Shown: positions 5,992-13,305 of the stretch, one piece after another
Layout of the letters: each line of letters begins with the position of its first letter
Numbering within the stretch: the stretch's first letter is position 1
Assembly: GCA_964577205.1 (NCBI GenBank)
Contig: CAZNYG010000044.1
Coordinates: forward strand, 1 to 16,826
Direction of reading: 5' to 3'
Source: CAZNYG01 sp964577205
Lineage (GTDB): Bacteria; Elusimicrobiota; Endomicrobiia; Endomicrobiales; CAIRNS01
Length of the DNA stretch: 16,826 bases
Notes under the pieces: model-generated
What the model was told of the DNA's origin: nothing
Seen by the model: the letters and a program-made list of their open reading frames with translations, nothing else
The model's database searches: none
Translations under genes and position numbers: made by a program

Positions 5992-8041
5992 GTTTTATAT
6001 AGTGATCAGTTATCGCCATCGCGGCTTTGTATTTTCGGATCAGGCAGCGGTGCGTATCCGTCTCGTTCGCGGCGATCAGCCGGCGGGGCGCGCGCGGGTC
6101 CCAGGCGAAAGGCATGATCTGCCCCGAGTCCTGGCGCGTGCCGGCGGCTCCTTCTTCCGACAGAACGATACCGTCGATATTATAGGTCAGGTTGCTTCCG
6201 GGAGACGTGTCCATCAAATTCCTGCCCAGCGCGATGTATTCTCCGCCCGAAAGAGAAAGATGGTACAGCGTGGGCATGATATCGATATGCGAACCAAAGG
6301 CCGTTGTATCGATGGACCGGGGTTTGAGCGCGGCCGGGATATAAAGGTATAACGGAACCCCGTCACGGTCCAGGAACTCTTCCCGCGGGTAATCGAACAC
6401 GCTCCAGAAATTGTGATCGCCCGTGATCGCGATGATCGTGGAATCCCGGAGCGGTGAGTTCTTGATTCGGGTTATGAATTCTCCCGCCTTCTGGCAGGCG
6501 TACTGGTAAGTTTCAAACCTGCCTTTGGCGAGCTTCCGGTCTCCCGTCATTTTCATAGTCAGTTCGGCGGGAGGGTCAAGCGGCAGCGCCCTGTAATCCG
6601 GGGGCAGAGAGTAAGGCGGATGATTGCTGGTGGTCAGCGCCATGACGAACTTTGGCTTTCCGCCGCCATCATCGAGCGAACGGTATATGGCGTCGAACAG
6701 GTATTCATCATACACTCCCCACTGGTTGCGGCGGTAACCGGGATCCATGGAACCTTCTCCCTGCAGCCGGTCGAAACCGAGCCGGGGAACGAACGATGGG
6801 AGGTCCCGCCAGCCGGCATTCCCTCCGTAAAGGAATACGGTGTCGTATCCAGCCTTTTTATACGGCAGCGCCGCGCCGGAGGGATACGCGTTGAAGGCAT
6901 ATTTCGACTGGGTCAGCGGCTTCGTGCCGGGACGTTTCGGGAAACTCATTAGCACCGACTCAAGGCTGCCGATGGTCCCCATGTCCCCCGGAAGGAAATT
7001 GAGGAACAGGGTGTCTCTGTCGAAATGCCTCTTCAGATCGCCCAGGACGTTGAACTCCGGAGAATCATACCGATCCATCAGGTGCGTGCCGAACCCTTCC
7101 ATCACGATCACTACGACATTGGGACGCGTTTTCTCGATAACGGGACTGCGCGGGGTAGTACGCCTCAAAGCGGCGGCTATATCGGAGGACTGGCGGCCCG
7201 GGTCGGTCCCCAGATGATCCGACAAAGCGCGCGCTATCCCGTCCGGGCCGCCATAGCCGAGCTCTCCGGCGAGATCAAAACTGCGGTTCTCCTTCATCCG
7301 GAACTCTATCGCCTGCTGCAGCGTGAACAATCCGTTGATACTCACTTTGTTGACGAAATCATCCGGGGATATTTCCGCGTCCATGATGCCCAGGGGGAAC
7401 ATGCCGAAGGAGCCGCGGGCAGCCATGACATTGGCGCACAGGAGGGCGGCCGCGAACAGTATTTTTGCGGGAAGCCCCGCCGGACGCGCCGGGCTGACGG
7501 CGGATATTGATCCTTCCGGCAGCCGCATGAAATACCTGCAGGCCAGAAAGATGAACACGGCCAGCGCGGCGAATCCCGCGCCGGCCAGGAACAGGTTGTA
7601 GTTCTCCCCCAGCGTCGAGAAGAGCGCTTTGGTATCGTCCTCAAAAATGCCGAATATGAGGATGTTGATATGGGAGCGGAAATAGGAATAGAAACCGAAA
7701 TCGACGGACAGGACGATGAACACCAGGCTGTACATCGCGGCATAGTAGTATTTTGCCGCCGAAAGCCAGGCGCGCAATACGCTTTCCCGGCGCGCCATCC
7801 AGACCGCGAGGAGCGTCAGTGTGACCAGCGCATTGATATACGCGACGATCACGAGGTCGAAACGGACACCCATGTAAAACGCTTTGATAACGTGATCCTT
7901 CATGCCGTCCAGCGCGCCCGGCGTCCGGTAATACATGAAGAACGCGAACCGGTATACCGACATCAGAAAGAGGAACGCCGCATTCAGCGCAACGATACGT
8001 TTGAACGCGGCGAATATATGAAGAAAGCTTATTCTATTCAT
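5978..8041 (-). CDS. LTA synthase-like membrane sulfatase/phosphoglycerol transferase
   Basis: The 687-residue protein has an N-terminal membrane part with about five hydrophobic segments (roughly 14-38, 58-82, 98-120, 147-169 and 191-207), then an extracytoplasmic alkaline phosphatase/sulfatase-fold domain from about 300. Key residues of the LtaS family are visible: NVVVIVMEGFG (308-318, metal ligand E315), a Thr in GDMGTIGS (352-359) matching the nucleophile position, SNHPPYS (472-478), GDHNFWS (541-547, metal ligands D542 and H543) and SHIDIMPTL (584-592). Family members move phosphoglycerol or phosphoethanolamine onto envelope polymers or glycans; the acceptor here is unknown. Its ATG overlaps the pyrD stop (ATGA), so it is coupled to pyrD despite having no pyrimidine role. 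The C-terminus is encoded by an octamer repeat. Confidence 0.88.
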   Translation of the reverse strand: MNRISFLHIFAAFKRIVALNAAFLFLMSVYRFAFFMYYRTPGALDGMKDHVIKAFYMGVRFDLVIVAYINALVTLTLLAVWMARRESVLRAWLSAAKYYYAAMYSLVFIVLSVDFGFYSYFRSHINILIFGIFEDDTKALFSTLGENYNLFLAGAGFAALAVFIFLACRYFMRLPEGSISAVSPARPAGLPAKILFAAALLCANVMAARGSFGMFPLGIMDAEISPDDFVNKVSINGLFTLQQAIEFRMKENRSFDLAGELGYGGPDGIARALSDHLGTDPGRQSSDIAAALRRTTPRSPVIEKTRPNVVVIVMEGFGTHLMDRYDSPEFNVLGDLKRHFDRDTLFLNFLPGDMGTIGSLESVLMSFPKRPGTKPLTQSKYAFNAYPSGAALPYKKAGYDTVFLYGGNAGWRDLPSFVPRLGFDRLQGEGSMDPGYRRNQWGVYDEYLFDAIYRSLDDGGGKPKFVMALTTSNHPPYSLPPDYRALPLDPPAELTMKMTGDRKLAKGRFETYQYACQKAGEFITRIKNSPLRDSTIIAITGDHNFWSVFDYPREEFLDRDGVPLYLYIPAALKPRSIDTTAFGSHIDIMPTLYHLSLSGGEYIALGRNLMDTSPGSNLTYNIDGIVLSEEGAAGTRQDSGQIMPFAWDPRAPRRLIAANETDTHRCLIRKYKAAMAITDHYIKQVSK

Positions 8042-8958
8042 GAAAGTCTTATCGTGCCGATGATCTCCCTGATATTCGCCGCTTTCTGCGCGGCGCAGTA
8101 TTCCTTAAGCCCCCTGACGACCTTCCCCGGGCGGGCCGGATCGACGAACAGCGCCGTCCCCATGCTTACCGCCGCGGCTCCCGCAATGAGAAATTCAACA
8201 GCGTCATCAGCGGTCATAATGCCCCCCCCGCCGATGACCGGGACCGTGACCGCGCGGGATGCTTCCCATACGCACCTCAGCGCCAGAGGTTTGACCGCTG
8301 GACCGGACATGCCGCCGACGACCGTTGAGAGTTTCGGTTTCCTCGTCTTTATATCGATCGCCATGCCGGGAAAGGTGTTGACCAGCGACAGGATGTCGGC
8401 GCCGTTGTCCACGCAGCGCCTGGCGAGCCCCGCAAGATCGATGACCTGCGGAGACAGCTTCGCTATGACCGGGACCCGGGATACTCTTTTGACGCGGCGG
8501 ATAATGTCCGCGACCAGGCCTTCGTCCTGACAGATGATGCGTTTCTTCAGGTTCGGGCACGAGAGATTCAGCTCGATACCCGCCACGCCTTTCGCGCCGG
8601 AAAGCCGGCGGACCGTTCCTTCGTAGTCTTCCGCTTTTCCCCCCGCCACGCTGACGATGACCGGAACTTGAAGACGGCTGAGCCTGTCCCACTTTTCCGA
8701 GAGGAACCGTTCCACCCCCATATTCTGCAGGCCGATCGTGTTCAGGATACCCGAAGAGACCTCGGCAAGGCGCGGCGGAGGGTTCCCTTCCCGGGGCGTC
8801 AGCGTTATCGTTTTAGTGACGACAGCGCCCAGTTCCTTCACCGGGCACAGATCGTTGATCTCGTCGCCGTATCCGAACGTGCCGGACGCGACAAGTACCG
8901 GGTTCGCGAGACGGATACCCGCAAGATCGACGGAGAGATCAGGACATTTATTTTTCAT
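8038..8958 (-). CDS. pyrD: Dihydroorotate dehydrogenase, class 1B catalytic subunit
   Basis: PyrD oxidises dihydroorotate to orotate on FMN. As a class 1B enzyme it passes electrons through PyrK to NAD+, and the adjacent pyrK supports that assignment. The protein is 306 residues. The catalytic cysteine lies in NLSCPN (131-136, C134). Also present are ASGTFGYG (24-31), NTIGLQN (73-79), the IAKLSP segment and the FMN phosphate loop VIGGGGIMTADDA (241-253). The start ATG has no clear Shine-Dalgarno sequence: the preceding bases are a T5 run and AGATCTATT at the edge of a hairpin repeat. The next gene starts within its stop codon (ATGA). Confidence 0.97.
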   Translation of the reverse strand: MKNKCPDLSVDLAGIRLANPVLVASGTFGYGDEINDLCPVKELGAVVTKTITLTPREGNPPPRLAEVSSGILNTIGLQNMGVERFLSEKWDRLSRLQVPVIVSVAGGKAEDYEGTVRRLSGAKGVAGIELNLSCPNLKKRIICQDEGLVADIIRRVKRVSRVPVIAKLSPQVIDLAGLARRCVDNGADILSLVNTFPGMAIDIKTRKPKLSTVVGGMSGPAVKPLALRCVWEASRAVTVPVIGGGGIMTADDAVEFLIAGAAAVSMGTALFVDPARPGKVVRGLKEYCAAQKAANIREIIGTIRLS

Positions 8959-8972
8959 AATAGATCTAAAAA

Positions 8973-9079
8973 GCGTTCATTTGTTCAATAGTTCATTGGT
9001 TCAAGAGTAAGATCAATGCTTGTAAAAGACGTTTTATTCCGGTGGTGTTTCAAGTGTACCAATGGAACAATGAACGTCT
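8973..9079. repeat. GTTC-octamer inverted-repeat element (pyrK-pyrD spacer)
   Basis: The left arm contains units GTTCATTT, GTTCAATA, GTTCATTG, GTTCAAGA (8975-9006). On the minus strand the right arm starts AGACGTTCATTG directly after the pyrK stop codon. CGTTCATT pairs with AATGAACG, followed by a bulge and a GTTC/GAAC pairing. In the sense (minus) direction the hairpin ends in GAACGC followed by TTTTT, 14 bases before the pyrD ATG. A competing perfect 9-bp pairing exists between AAAGACGTT (9025-9033) and AACGTCTTT (9073-9081). It is related in architecture to 4271-4385 and 12683-12773 but is more AT-rich. Confidence 0.7.
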
Positions 9080-9778
9080 TTACCATATTATTTCGTTCGA
9101 TCTGAATACCGGACCGTCTTTGCAGGCCATGCGGTGCCCGGCCGTTGTTTTTACCGCGCATCCCTGACAGTTGCCGACGCCGCAGGCCATCATCTCCTCA
9201 AGAGAGACCTGGCAGGGTATCGCGAGGCGTTCAGCGCGTTCAGCGACCGCTTTCAGCATACCGCGAGGGCCGCAGGCATAGATGACAGGAGACAGGTGTT
9301 TGTTCTTATCCAGCCACCGGTCGAGCGTGTCCGTTACCAGGCCTTCATGCCCGCGTGATCCGTCCAGTGTCGAAAAGACGACATTCCATCTTTTCCCGCG
9401 CAGTTCCGGGAGTGGCACAATATCGGCGGCGCATCGCGCCCCGTAAAGAACAGTACCCGGCTTCGGCATCGATACTGAAAGAAAAGACAGGGAAGCGATC
9501 CCCGTCCCCCCGCCGACAAGGAGAGGATACGCGCCCTTTTTAACCGGCCGCTCGTCATACCCTGTTCCCAGTGGCCCCAGAACGCCGATGCTCTGCCCCG
9601 TCTTCATTCCAGAAAGCGCTTCGGTACCTTTCCCGACGACCCTGTATAGAAAGGATAATCTTCCCCCGCCCGCAGAATATATGCTCAGGGGACGGCGAAG
9701 GAAGGCCTCCGGCGCCGTCACCAGACAGAACTGTCCGGCAACAGAAACCCGGGCTATGTAAGGGTTCTCAATCTCCAT
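9080..9778 (-). CDS. pyrK: Dihydroorotate dehydrogenase electron transfer subunit
   Basis: PyrK is the FAD and [2Fe-2S] subunit of class 1B dihydroorotate dehydrogenase and carries electrons from PyrD to NAD+. The ATG at 9778 gives 232 residues. Motifs are the FAD-binding RRPLSIYS (28-35), GPLGTGY (68-74), the NAD-domain LLVGGGTGIASL (86-97), YACGPRGML (167-175) and the iron-sulphur ligands C199, C204, C207 and C219. The N-terminus looks too short. The frame stays open 26 codons upstream, and the translation just before the ATG (IIRDNRRICPGYYV) looks like the normal PyrK start region. However, no ATG, GTG or TTG lies there; the candidate is a CTG at 9829 that would overlap or abut the pyrC end. 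The true start is therefore uncertain. Confidence 0.93.
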   Translation of the reverse strand: MEIENPYIARVSVAGQFCLVTAPEAFLRRPLSIYSAGGGRLSFLYRVVGKGTEALSGMKTGQSIGVLGPLGTGYDERPVKKGAYPLLVGGGTGIASLSFLSVSMPKPGTVLYGARCAADIVPLPELRGKRWNVVFSTLDGSRGHEGLVTDTLDRWLDKNKHLSPVIYACGPRGMLKAVAERAERLAIPCQVSLEEMMACGVGNCQGCAVKTTAGHRMACKDGPVFRSNEIIW

Positions 9779-9831
9779 GACGTAATAGCCCGGGCATATG
9801 CGGCGGTTGTCCCGTATGATCGATGACAGGT

Positions 9832-11115
9832 CTACTCTTTTCGTTGCCAGACGACGTTACCTCCCACGAGAGTCCTCTCGGCCATTCCCTTCAGCCCGCG
9901 TCCGACGAACGGCGAGTTTTTGCTTTTCGAGTGGAAAAAAGCCGTATCGACCGTGTATTCCCGGTCCGGGTCGATAATGGTTATATCCGCGAAGCTTCCG
10001 GGAGCGAGCGTACCGCGGCCTTTGAGATCGAAAATGAGCGCTGGATTAAGGGACATTTTCCTGACCGCGTCGAGCCATCCGAGAACGCCGGTCCCGATCA
10101 GTTCGGTGACCACGAGGCCCAGCAATGTCTCCAGCCCGATGATCCCGAACGGTGCAAGGTCGTATTCCTTGTTCTTTTCCTCTTCGGTGTGCGGCGCGTG
10201 GTCGGTGGCGATACAATCGACAGTGCCGTCCGCCAGGCCTTCCTTGATCGCCTTCACGTCGGCAGCGGAACGGAGCGGCGGGTTCATCTTTGTGTTGGTA
10301 TCGTAATTGCGGACCACGTCGTCCGTAAGGGTGAAATAGTGGGGACAGGTTTCCGCGGTCACCTTAACGCCGCGTTTCTTCGCCTGGCGGATGAGTTCCA
10401 CCGATCCGGCCGTGGAAACGTGCGCGATATGAAGATGCCCTCCGGTCAGTTCCGCGAGCATGATATCGCGACTGACAATGATCTCTTCGCTCTGACGCGG
10501 GATGCCGCGCAGGCCGAAGATCATCGAATTATGGCCTTCGTTCATGACACCGTTCTTCGAAAGGTCCCTGTCTTCGCAGTGGGATATGACGGGCAGGTTG
10601 AACATCTTCGTGTACTGAAGCGCGCGGCGCATGACCTGAGAATTCATCACAGGCATCCCGTCGTCGGATACCGCGACGATGCCCGCTTTTTTCAGGACGC
10701 CTATCTCCGCCAGTTCTTCCCCGGCCGACCCCTTTGTGATACACCCGATGGGGAAGACGTTGACCAGCCCCTCTTTCTGGGCTTTCATCTGTATGAACTC
10801 TACTGTCGGGCCGTTGTCGATCGGAGGATGCGTGTTCGGCATGCAGAATATCGTCGTGACGCCGCCGTGGGCCGCCGCCCGCGTCCCGGTCGCTATCGTC
10901 TCTTCCTCTTCGTGGCCGGGCTCGCGCAGGTGGGTATGGATGTCGATAAGGCCGGGAACGACGATCCTTCCCGCGGCCTCGATGACCTCCGCGCCTTCGG
11001 AAGGCAATCCCGCCGCGCACGCGGACACGCGTCCGTTCTCTATAAGGACGTCCGCGACAGCGTCATGAGAACGGGCCGGATCCAGTACTCTGCCCCCACG
11101 GATAAGGGTTTTCAT
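9832..11115 (-). CDS. pyrC: Dihydroorotase, class I
   Basis: PyrC cyclises carbamoyl aspartate to dihydroorotate. The protein is 427 residues, the length of the class I (Bacillus/Aquifex) enzyme rather than the shorter enterobacterial class II. Zinc-site residues are visible in DIHTHLREPG (58-67, H60 and H62), SDDGMP (150-155), SHCED (178-182, H179), HIAHVSTAG (229-237, H232) and ATDHAPHT (303-310, catalytic Asp305). The C-terminal GRGTLAPGSFADITIIDPD is the usual amidohydrolase beta-domain return. The ATG lies three bases after the pyrB stop, with an AAGGA in the end of pyrB, so the two are coupled. The class I type is known to associate with aspartate carbamoyltransferase in some bacteria. 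Confidence 0.97.
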   Translation of the reverse strand: MKTLIRGGRVLDPARSHDAVADVLIENGRVSACAAGLPSEGAEVIEAAGRIVVPGLIDIHTHLREPGHEEEETIATGTRAAAHGGVTTIFCMPNTHPPIDNGPTVEFIQMKAQKEGLVNVFPIGCITKGSAGEELAEIGVLKKAGIVAVSDDGMPVMNSQVMRRALQYTKMFNLPVISHCEDRDLSKNGVMNEGHNSMIFGLRGIPRQSEEIIVSRDIMLAELTGGHLHIAHVSTAGSVELIRQAKKRGVKVTAETCPHYFTLTDDVVRNYDTNTKMNPPLRSAADVKAIKEGLADGTVDCIATDHAPHTEEEKNKEYDLAPFGIIGLETLLGLVVTELIGTGVLGWLDAVRKMSLNPALIFDLKGRGTLAPGSFADITIIDPDREYTVDTAFFHSKSKNSPFVGRGLKGMAERTLVGGNVVWQRKE

Positions 11116-11118
11116 GGA

Positions 11119-12096
11119 TTATTCCTTTTCCTCAAGATCAGCTTTTATGCTGCTGCCTCTGCGCCCCGAAAGCAGGTACAGCACCGCCATTCGCACAGCG
11201 ATCCCGTTGGTCACCTGCTCATTGATGACGGCGTGAGGGCTGTCCGCCACTTCCGATGATATTTCTATGCCGCGGTTCATGGGGCCTGGATGCATGATAA
11301 GCACGTCGGGCTTTGCCAGGCTGACGCGTTTTCCGGTCATCTGGTAGAGTTCGGCGTACTCGTGCACGGACGGGAACAGGTTTTCCTGCTGCCTTTCCAT
11401 CTGGATGCGCAGGATATTGACGACATCAGTATTTTTCAGCGCTTCATCCAGGTCATAGTACACTTTGACGCCCAGGTCGCTGATAGCCGGAGGGATCAGC
11501 GTCGGAGGCCCCGCCACGCCGACCTCGGCGCCCAGCTTCATCAATCCCCAGATATTCGATTTGGCGACACGGCTGTGCAGGATGTCTCCGACAAGCAGCA
11601 CCTTAAGCCCGGCGATCTTTTTCCTTTTTTCCCGGATCGTATACAGGTCGAGCAGGCCCTGAGTAGGGTGTTCATGGAAACCGTCGCCGGCGTTGATTAT
11701 CGAAGAATGAAGGTTCCTTGCCAGCACTGCCGGCGCGCCCGCCAGGCTGTGGCGGATGACGATGATGTCGGCCTTCATAGCCTCCATCGTCTTTCCGGTG
11801 TCGATAAGGCTTTCGCCCTTGACCACGCTGGACGTGGAGACCGCGATGCTGACAACGTCCGCCGAAAGGCGTTTTGCGGCTATTTCAAATGAGGTGCGGG
11901 TGCGGGTGGAAGGTTCGTAAAAGAGGTTGACGACGGTCTTTCCACGGAGCGTGGGGACCTTTTTCACCGAACGGGTAAAAAGGCTTTTGAACGGTTTGAC
12001 GGTGTCCAGAATAAGCTCGATCTCTTTCTTATCCAGCTGTTCCAGCCCCAGCAGATCTTTCGTCGCAAAAGCCATACCGGCAGTATCTCCCTTCAT
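11119..12096 (-). CDS. pyrB: Aspartate carbamoyltransferase catalytic subunit
   Basis: PyrB condenses carbamoyl phosphate with aspartate. The protein is 325 residues. The carbamoyl-phosphate site YEPSTRTRTSFE (60-71), the mobile-loop SSVVKGES (89-96), HEHPTQGLLDLYTI (141-154), RIQMERQ and MHPGPMNRG are all present. The ATG at 12096 overlaps the pyrR stop (ATGA) but has no ribosome binding site. An ATG at 12075 gives MAFATKDLLGLEQL, closer to the usual family start, with GGGAG about 11 bases before it, so either start is possible. No pyrI regulatory subunit gene is present, which fits the Bacillus-type unregulated trimer and control by PyrR. Confidence 0.96.
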   Translation of the reverse strand: MKGDTAGMAFATKDLLGLEQLDKKEIELILDTVKPFKSLFTRSVKKVPTLRGKTVVNLFYEPSTRTRTSFEIAAKRLSADVVSIAVSTSSVVKGESLIDTGKTMEAMKADIIVIRHSLAGAPAVLARNLHSSIINAGDGFHEHPTQGLLDLYTIREKRKKIAGLKVLLVGDILHSRVAKSNIWGLMKLGAEVGVAGPPTLIPPAISDLGVKVYYDLDEALKNTDVVNILRIQMERQQENLFPSVHEYAELYQMTGKRVSLAKPDVLIMHPGPMNRGIEISSEVADSPHAVINEQVTNGIAVRMAVLYLLSGRRGSSIKADLEEKE

Positions 12097-12668
12097 CGGG
12101 GATCAGTATCACGCAGTTCTTTTAAGACGACACGGTCGGTGCCGTCGACTTCTTCCAGTTCCACCGAGATCAGTTCTTCCCGTGAGGTAATGAACTTTTT
12201 ACCGATAAAATTCGGTTCTATTGGCAGTTCGCGGTGGCCCCGGTCCACCAGCACCGCCAGCTGGATGTTCCGCGGGCGGCTGAAATCGATCAGTTCGTCA
12301 AGAGCGGCGCGGATGCTGCGCCCGGTGAAAAGCACGTCGTCGACCAGCACGACCTTTTTGTCGTTGAGATCGAACGGTATGTCCGTCTCCCTGACCGGCC
12401 GGGCCGTATCGGTGGAGCCGACATCGTCCCGGTACAGCGTTATGTCCAGAGTGCCGAACGGCACTTCGTGGTCGGTATCGTTGAGCCCGGCCGCCTTGAT
12501 CTCCCTGGCGATACGCTGGGCTACGAACACCCCTCTTGTCTGGATGCCGACGATCGCCATGTCCCTGACGCCGAAATTCTTTTCCACTATCTCGTGCGCC
12601 AGGCGGCGGATGGTCCGGGATATCTCCTCCCGGCTCATGATCATTTTCTTTTCAACGAATGTTCCCAT
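12093..12668 (-). CDS. pyrR: PyrR regulator / uracil phosphoribosyltransferase
   Basis: PyrR is an RNA-binding attenuation regulator of pyr genes in many bacteria, and often also a uracil phosphoribosyltransferase. The 191-residue form has the PRPP motif VVLVDDVLFTGRS (106-118), the N-terminal IRRLAHEIVEKN (20-31), GIQTRGVFVAQRI (41-53) and VDRGHRELPI (141-150), all typical of PyrR. The start is uncertain: ATG at 12668 has only a weak AGG upstream, while ATG at 12644 or 12638 gives an N-terminus closer to known PyrR. It is the first gene of the pyr block, after a GTTC-octamer hairpin. I found no good match to the Bacillus PyrR-binding loop in the leader, so the mode of control here is unknown. 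Confidence 0.95.
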   Translation of the reverse strand: MGTFVEKKMIMSREEISRTIRRLAHEIVEKNFGVRDMAIVGIQTRGVFVAQRIAREIKAAGLNDTDHEVPFGTLDITLYRDDVGSTDTARPVRETDIPFDLNDKKVVLVDDVLFTGRSIRAALDELIDFSRPRNIQLAVLVDRGHRELPIEPNFIGKKFITSREELISVELEEVDGTDRVVLKELRDTDPR

Positions 12669-12682
12669 GGTTATAACCTGAC

Positions 12683-12773
12683 GGCGTTCTCGTGTTCTCG
12701 AGTTTCGATAGCAGAGAGAACATCATTATCCATGCCCTCCAGGAACACACGAACACAAGAACTCCTGAACGCC
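12683..12773. repeat. GTTC-octamer inverted-repeat element (purE-pyrR spacer)
   Basis: Bounded by GGCGTTC (12683-12689) and its exact inverse GAACGCC (12767-12773), the same termini as the element at 4271-4385. On the minus strand the first arm reads GTTCAGGA, GTTCTTGT, GTTCGTGT, GTTCCTGG; the other arm read on the plus strand gives GTTCTCGT, GTTCTCGA. The minus-strand arm starts one base after the purE stop. On the plus strand the hairpin is followed by a T-rich run (12774-12788), so it looks like an intrinsic terminator for antisense transcription. In the sense direction there is no T run. Confidence 0.8.
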
Positions 12774-12774
12774 T

Positions 12775-13305
12775 TTATTGATTTTTTTCTTTAAGGTATT
12801 TCTCCAGGCCGGATCCCTGAAGCCTGCCGTCCTTTTCCAGGACCGAGGCTGTCATTTTCGCGCGGTATGCCGTGAACTTTTCGCGCAGCGCAGCGTCTGA
12901 AAGGGCGAGTATCTGGACCGCGAGGATCGCGGCATTCACCGCTCCCGTCCTGCCGATGGCGACGGTCGCGACAGGGATGCCCTGCGGCATCTGTGCCATG
13001 GAGAAAAGCGCGTCCATCCCGCTCAGGGATCGGCCTTCGACCGGCACGCCGATAACGGGAAGAGTTGTTTCCGACGCGACAACACCGGGAAGCGCGGCCG
13101 CCATGCCCGCCACGGCGATGATGGCCTGAGCGCCCTGCGCTTCAGCTTCCCTGACGCAAGCCTTGACATGCTCCGGGCTCCGGTGCGCCGACCCGACACG
13201 GATACGATACGGGATGCCGAACTCTTCGAGCACTTTGGCGCCGCCTTCAAGAAGCGGCAGGTCGGAATCGGAACCGACAATGATCAGCACCTTGGATCCG
13301 CTCAT
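12775..13305 (-). CDS. purE: PurE, AIR carboxylase / N5-CAIR mutase family
   Basis: PurE forms CAIR, either from N5-CAIR (class I, with PurK) or directly from AIR and CO2 (class II). The protein is 176 residues. It has the phosphate-binding GSDSD (11-15), SAHRSP (39-44, with H41 matching the catalytic His), GVPVEG (86-91) and the C-terminal MPQGIPVATVAIG. SAHRSP is class I-like. The second conserved motif, normally AAHLPG in class I, reads AAALPG here (A71), so the second active-site His is missing. No purK lies in the window. The start ATG overlaps the purD stop (ATGA) and has a GAGG upstream; the frame is open further upstream inside purD, but that is not the likely start. Confidence 0.94.
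   Translation of the reverse strand: MSGSKVLIIVGSDSDLPLLEGGAKVLEEFGIPYRIRVGSAHRSPEHVKACVREAEAQGAQAIIAVAGMAAALPGVVASETTLPVIGVPVEGRSLSGMDALFSMAQMPQGIPVATVAIGRTGAVNAAILAVQILALSDAALREKFTAYRAKMTASVLEKDGRLQGSGLEKYLKEKNQ

Noticed and set aside
9823..11259. Long plus-strand open frame (478 codons) opposite pyrC
   Set aside because: It lies wholly antisense to pyrC and the end of pyrB, which have full conserved motifs. The translation is rich in Arg, His and Asp and shows no recognisable domain, typical of a shadow frame in a GC-rich gene.
12730..12748. Possible PyrR-binding loop (TTCCTGGAGGGC on the minus strand) before pyrR
   Set aside because: It resembles the Bacillus consensus only if one base is deleted, and it lies in the loop of a GTTC repeat without the expected stem. 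A similar string at the purB ribosome binding site shows it is easily met by chance.
12683..12773. CRISPR-like array in the GTTC octamer repeats
   Set aside because: Units are eight bases with no spacers of constant length, and the arms are inverted; this is a hairpin element, not a CRISPR array.
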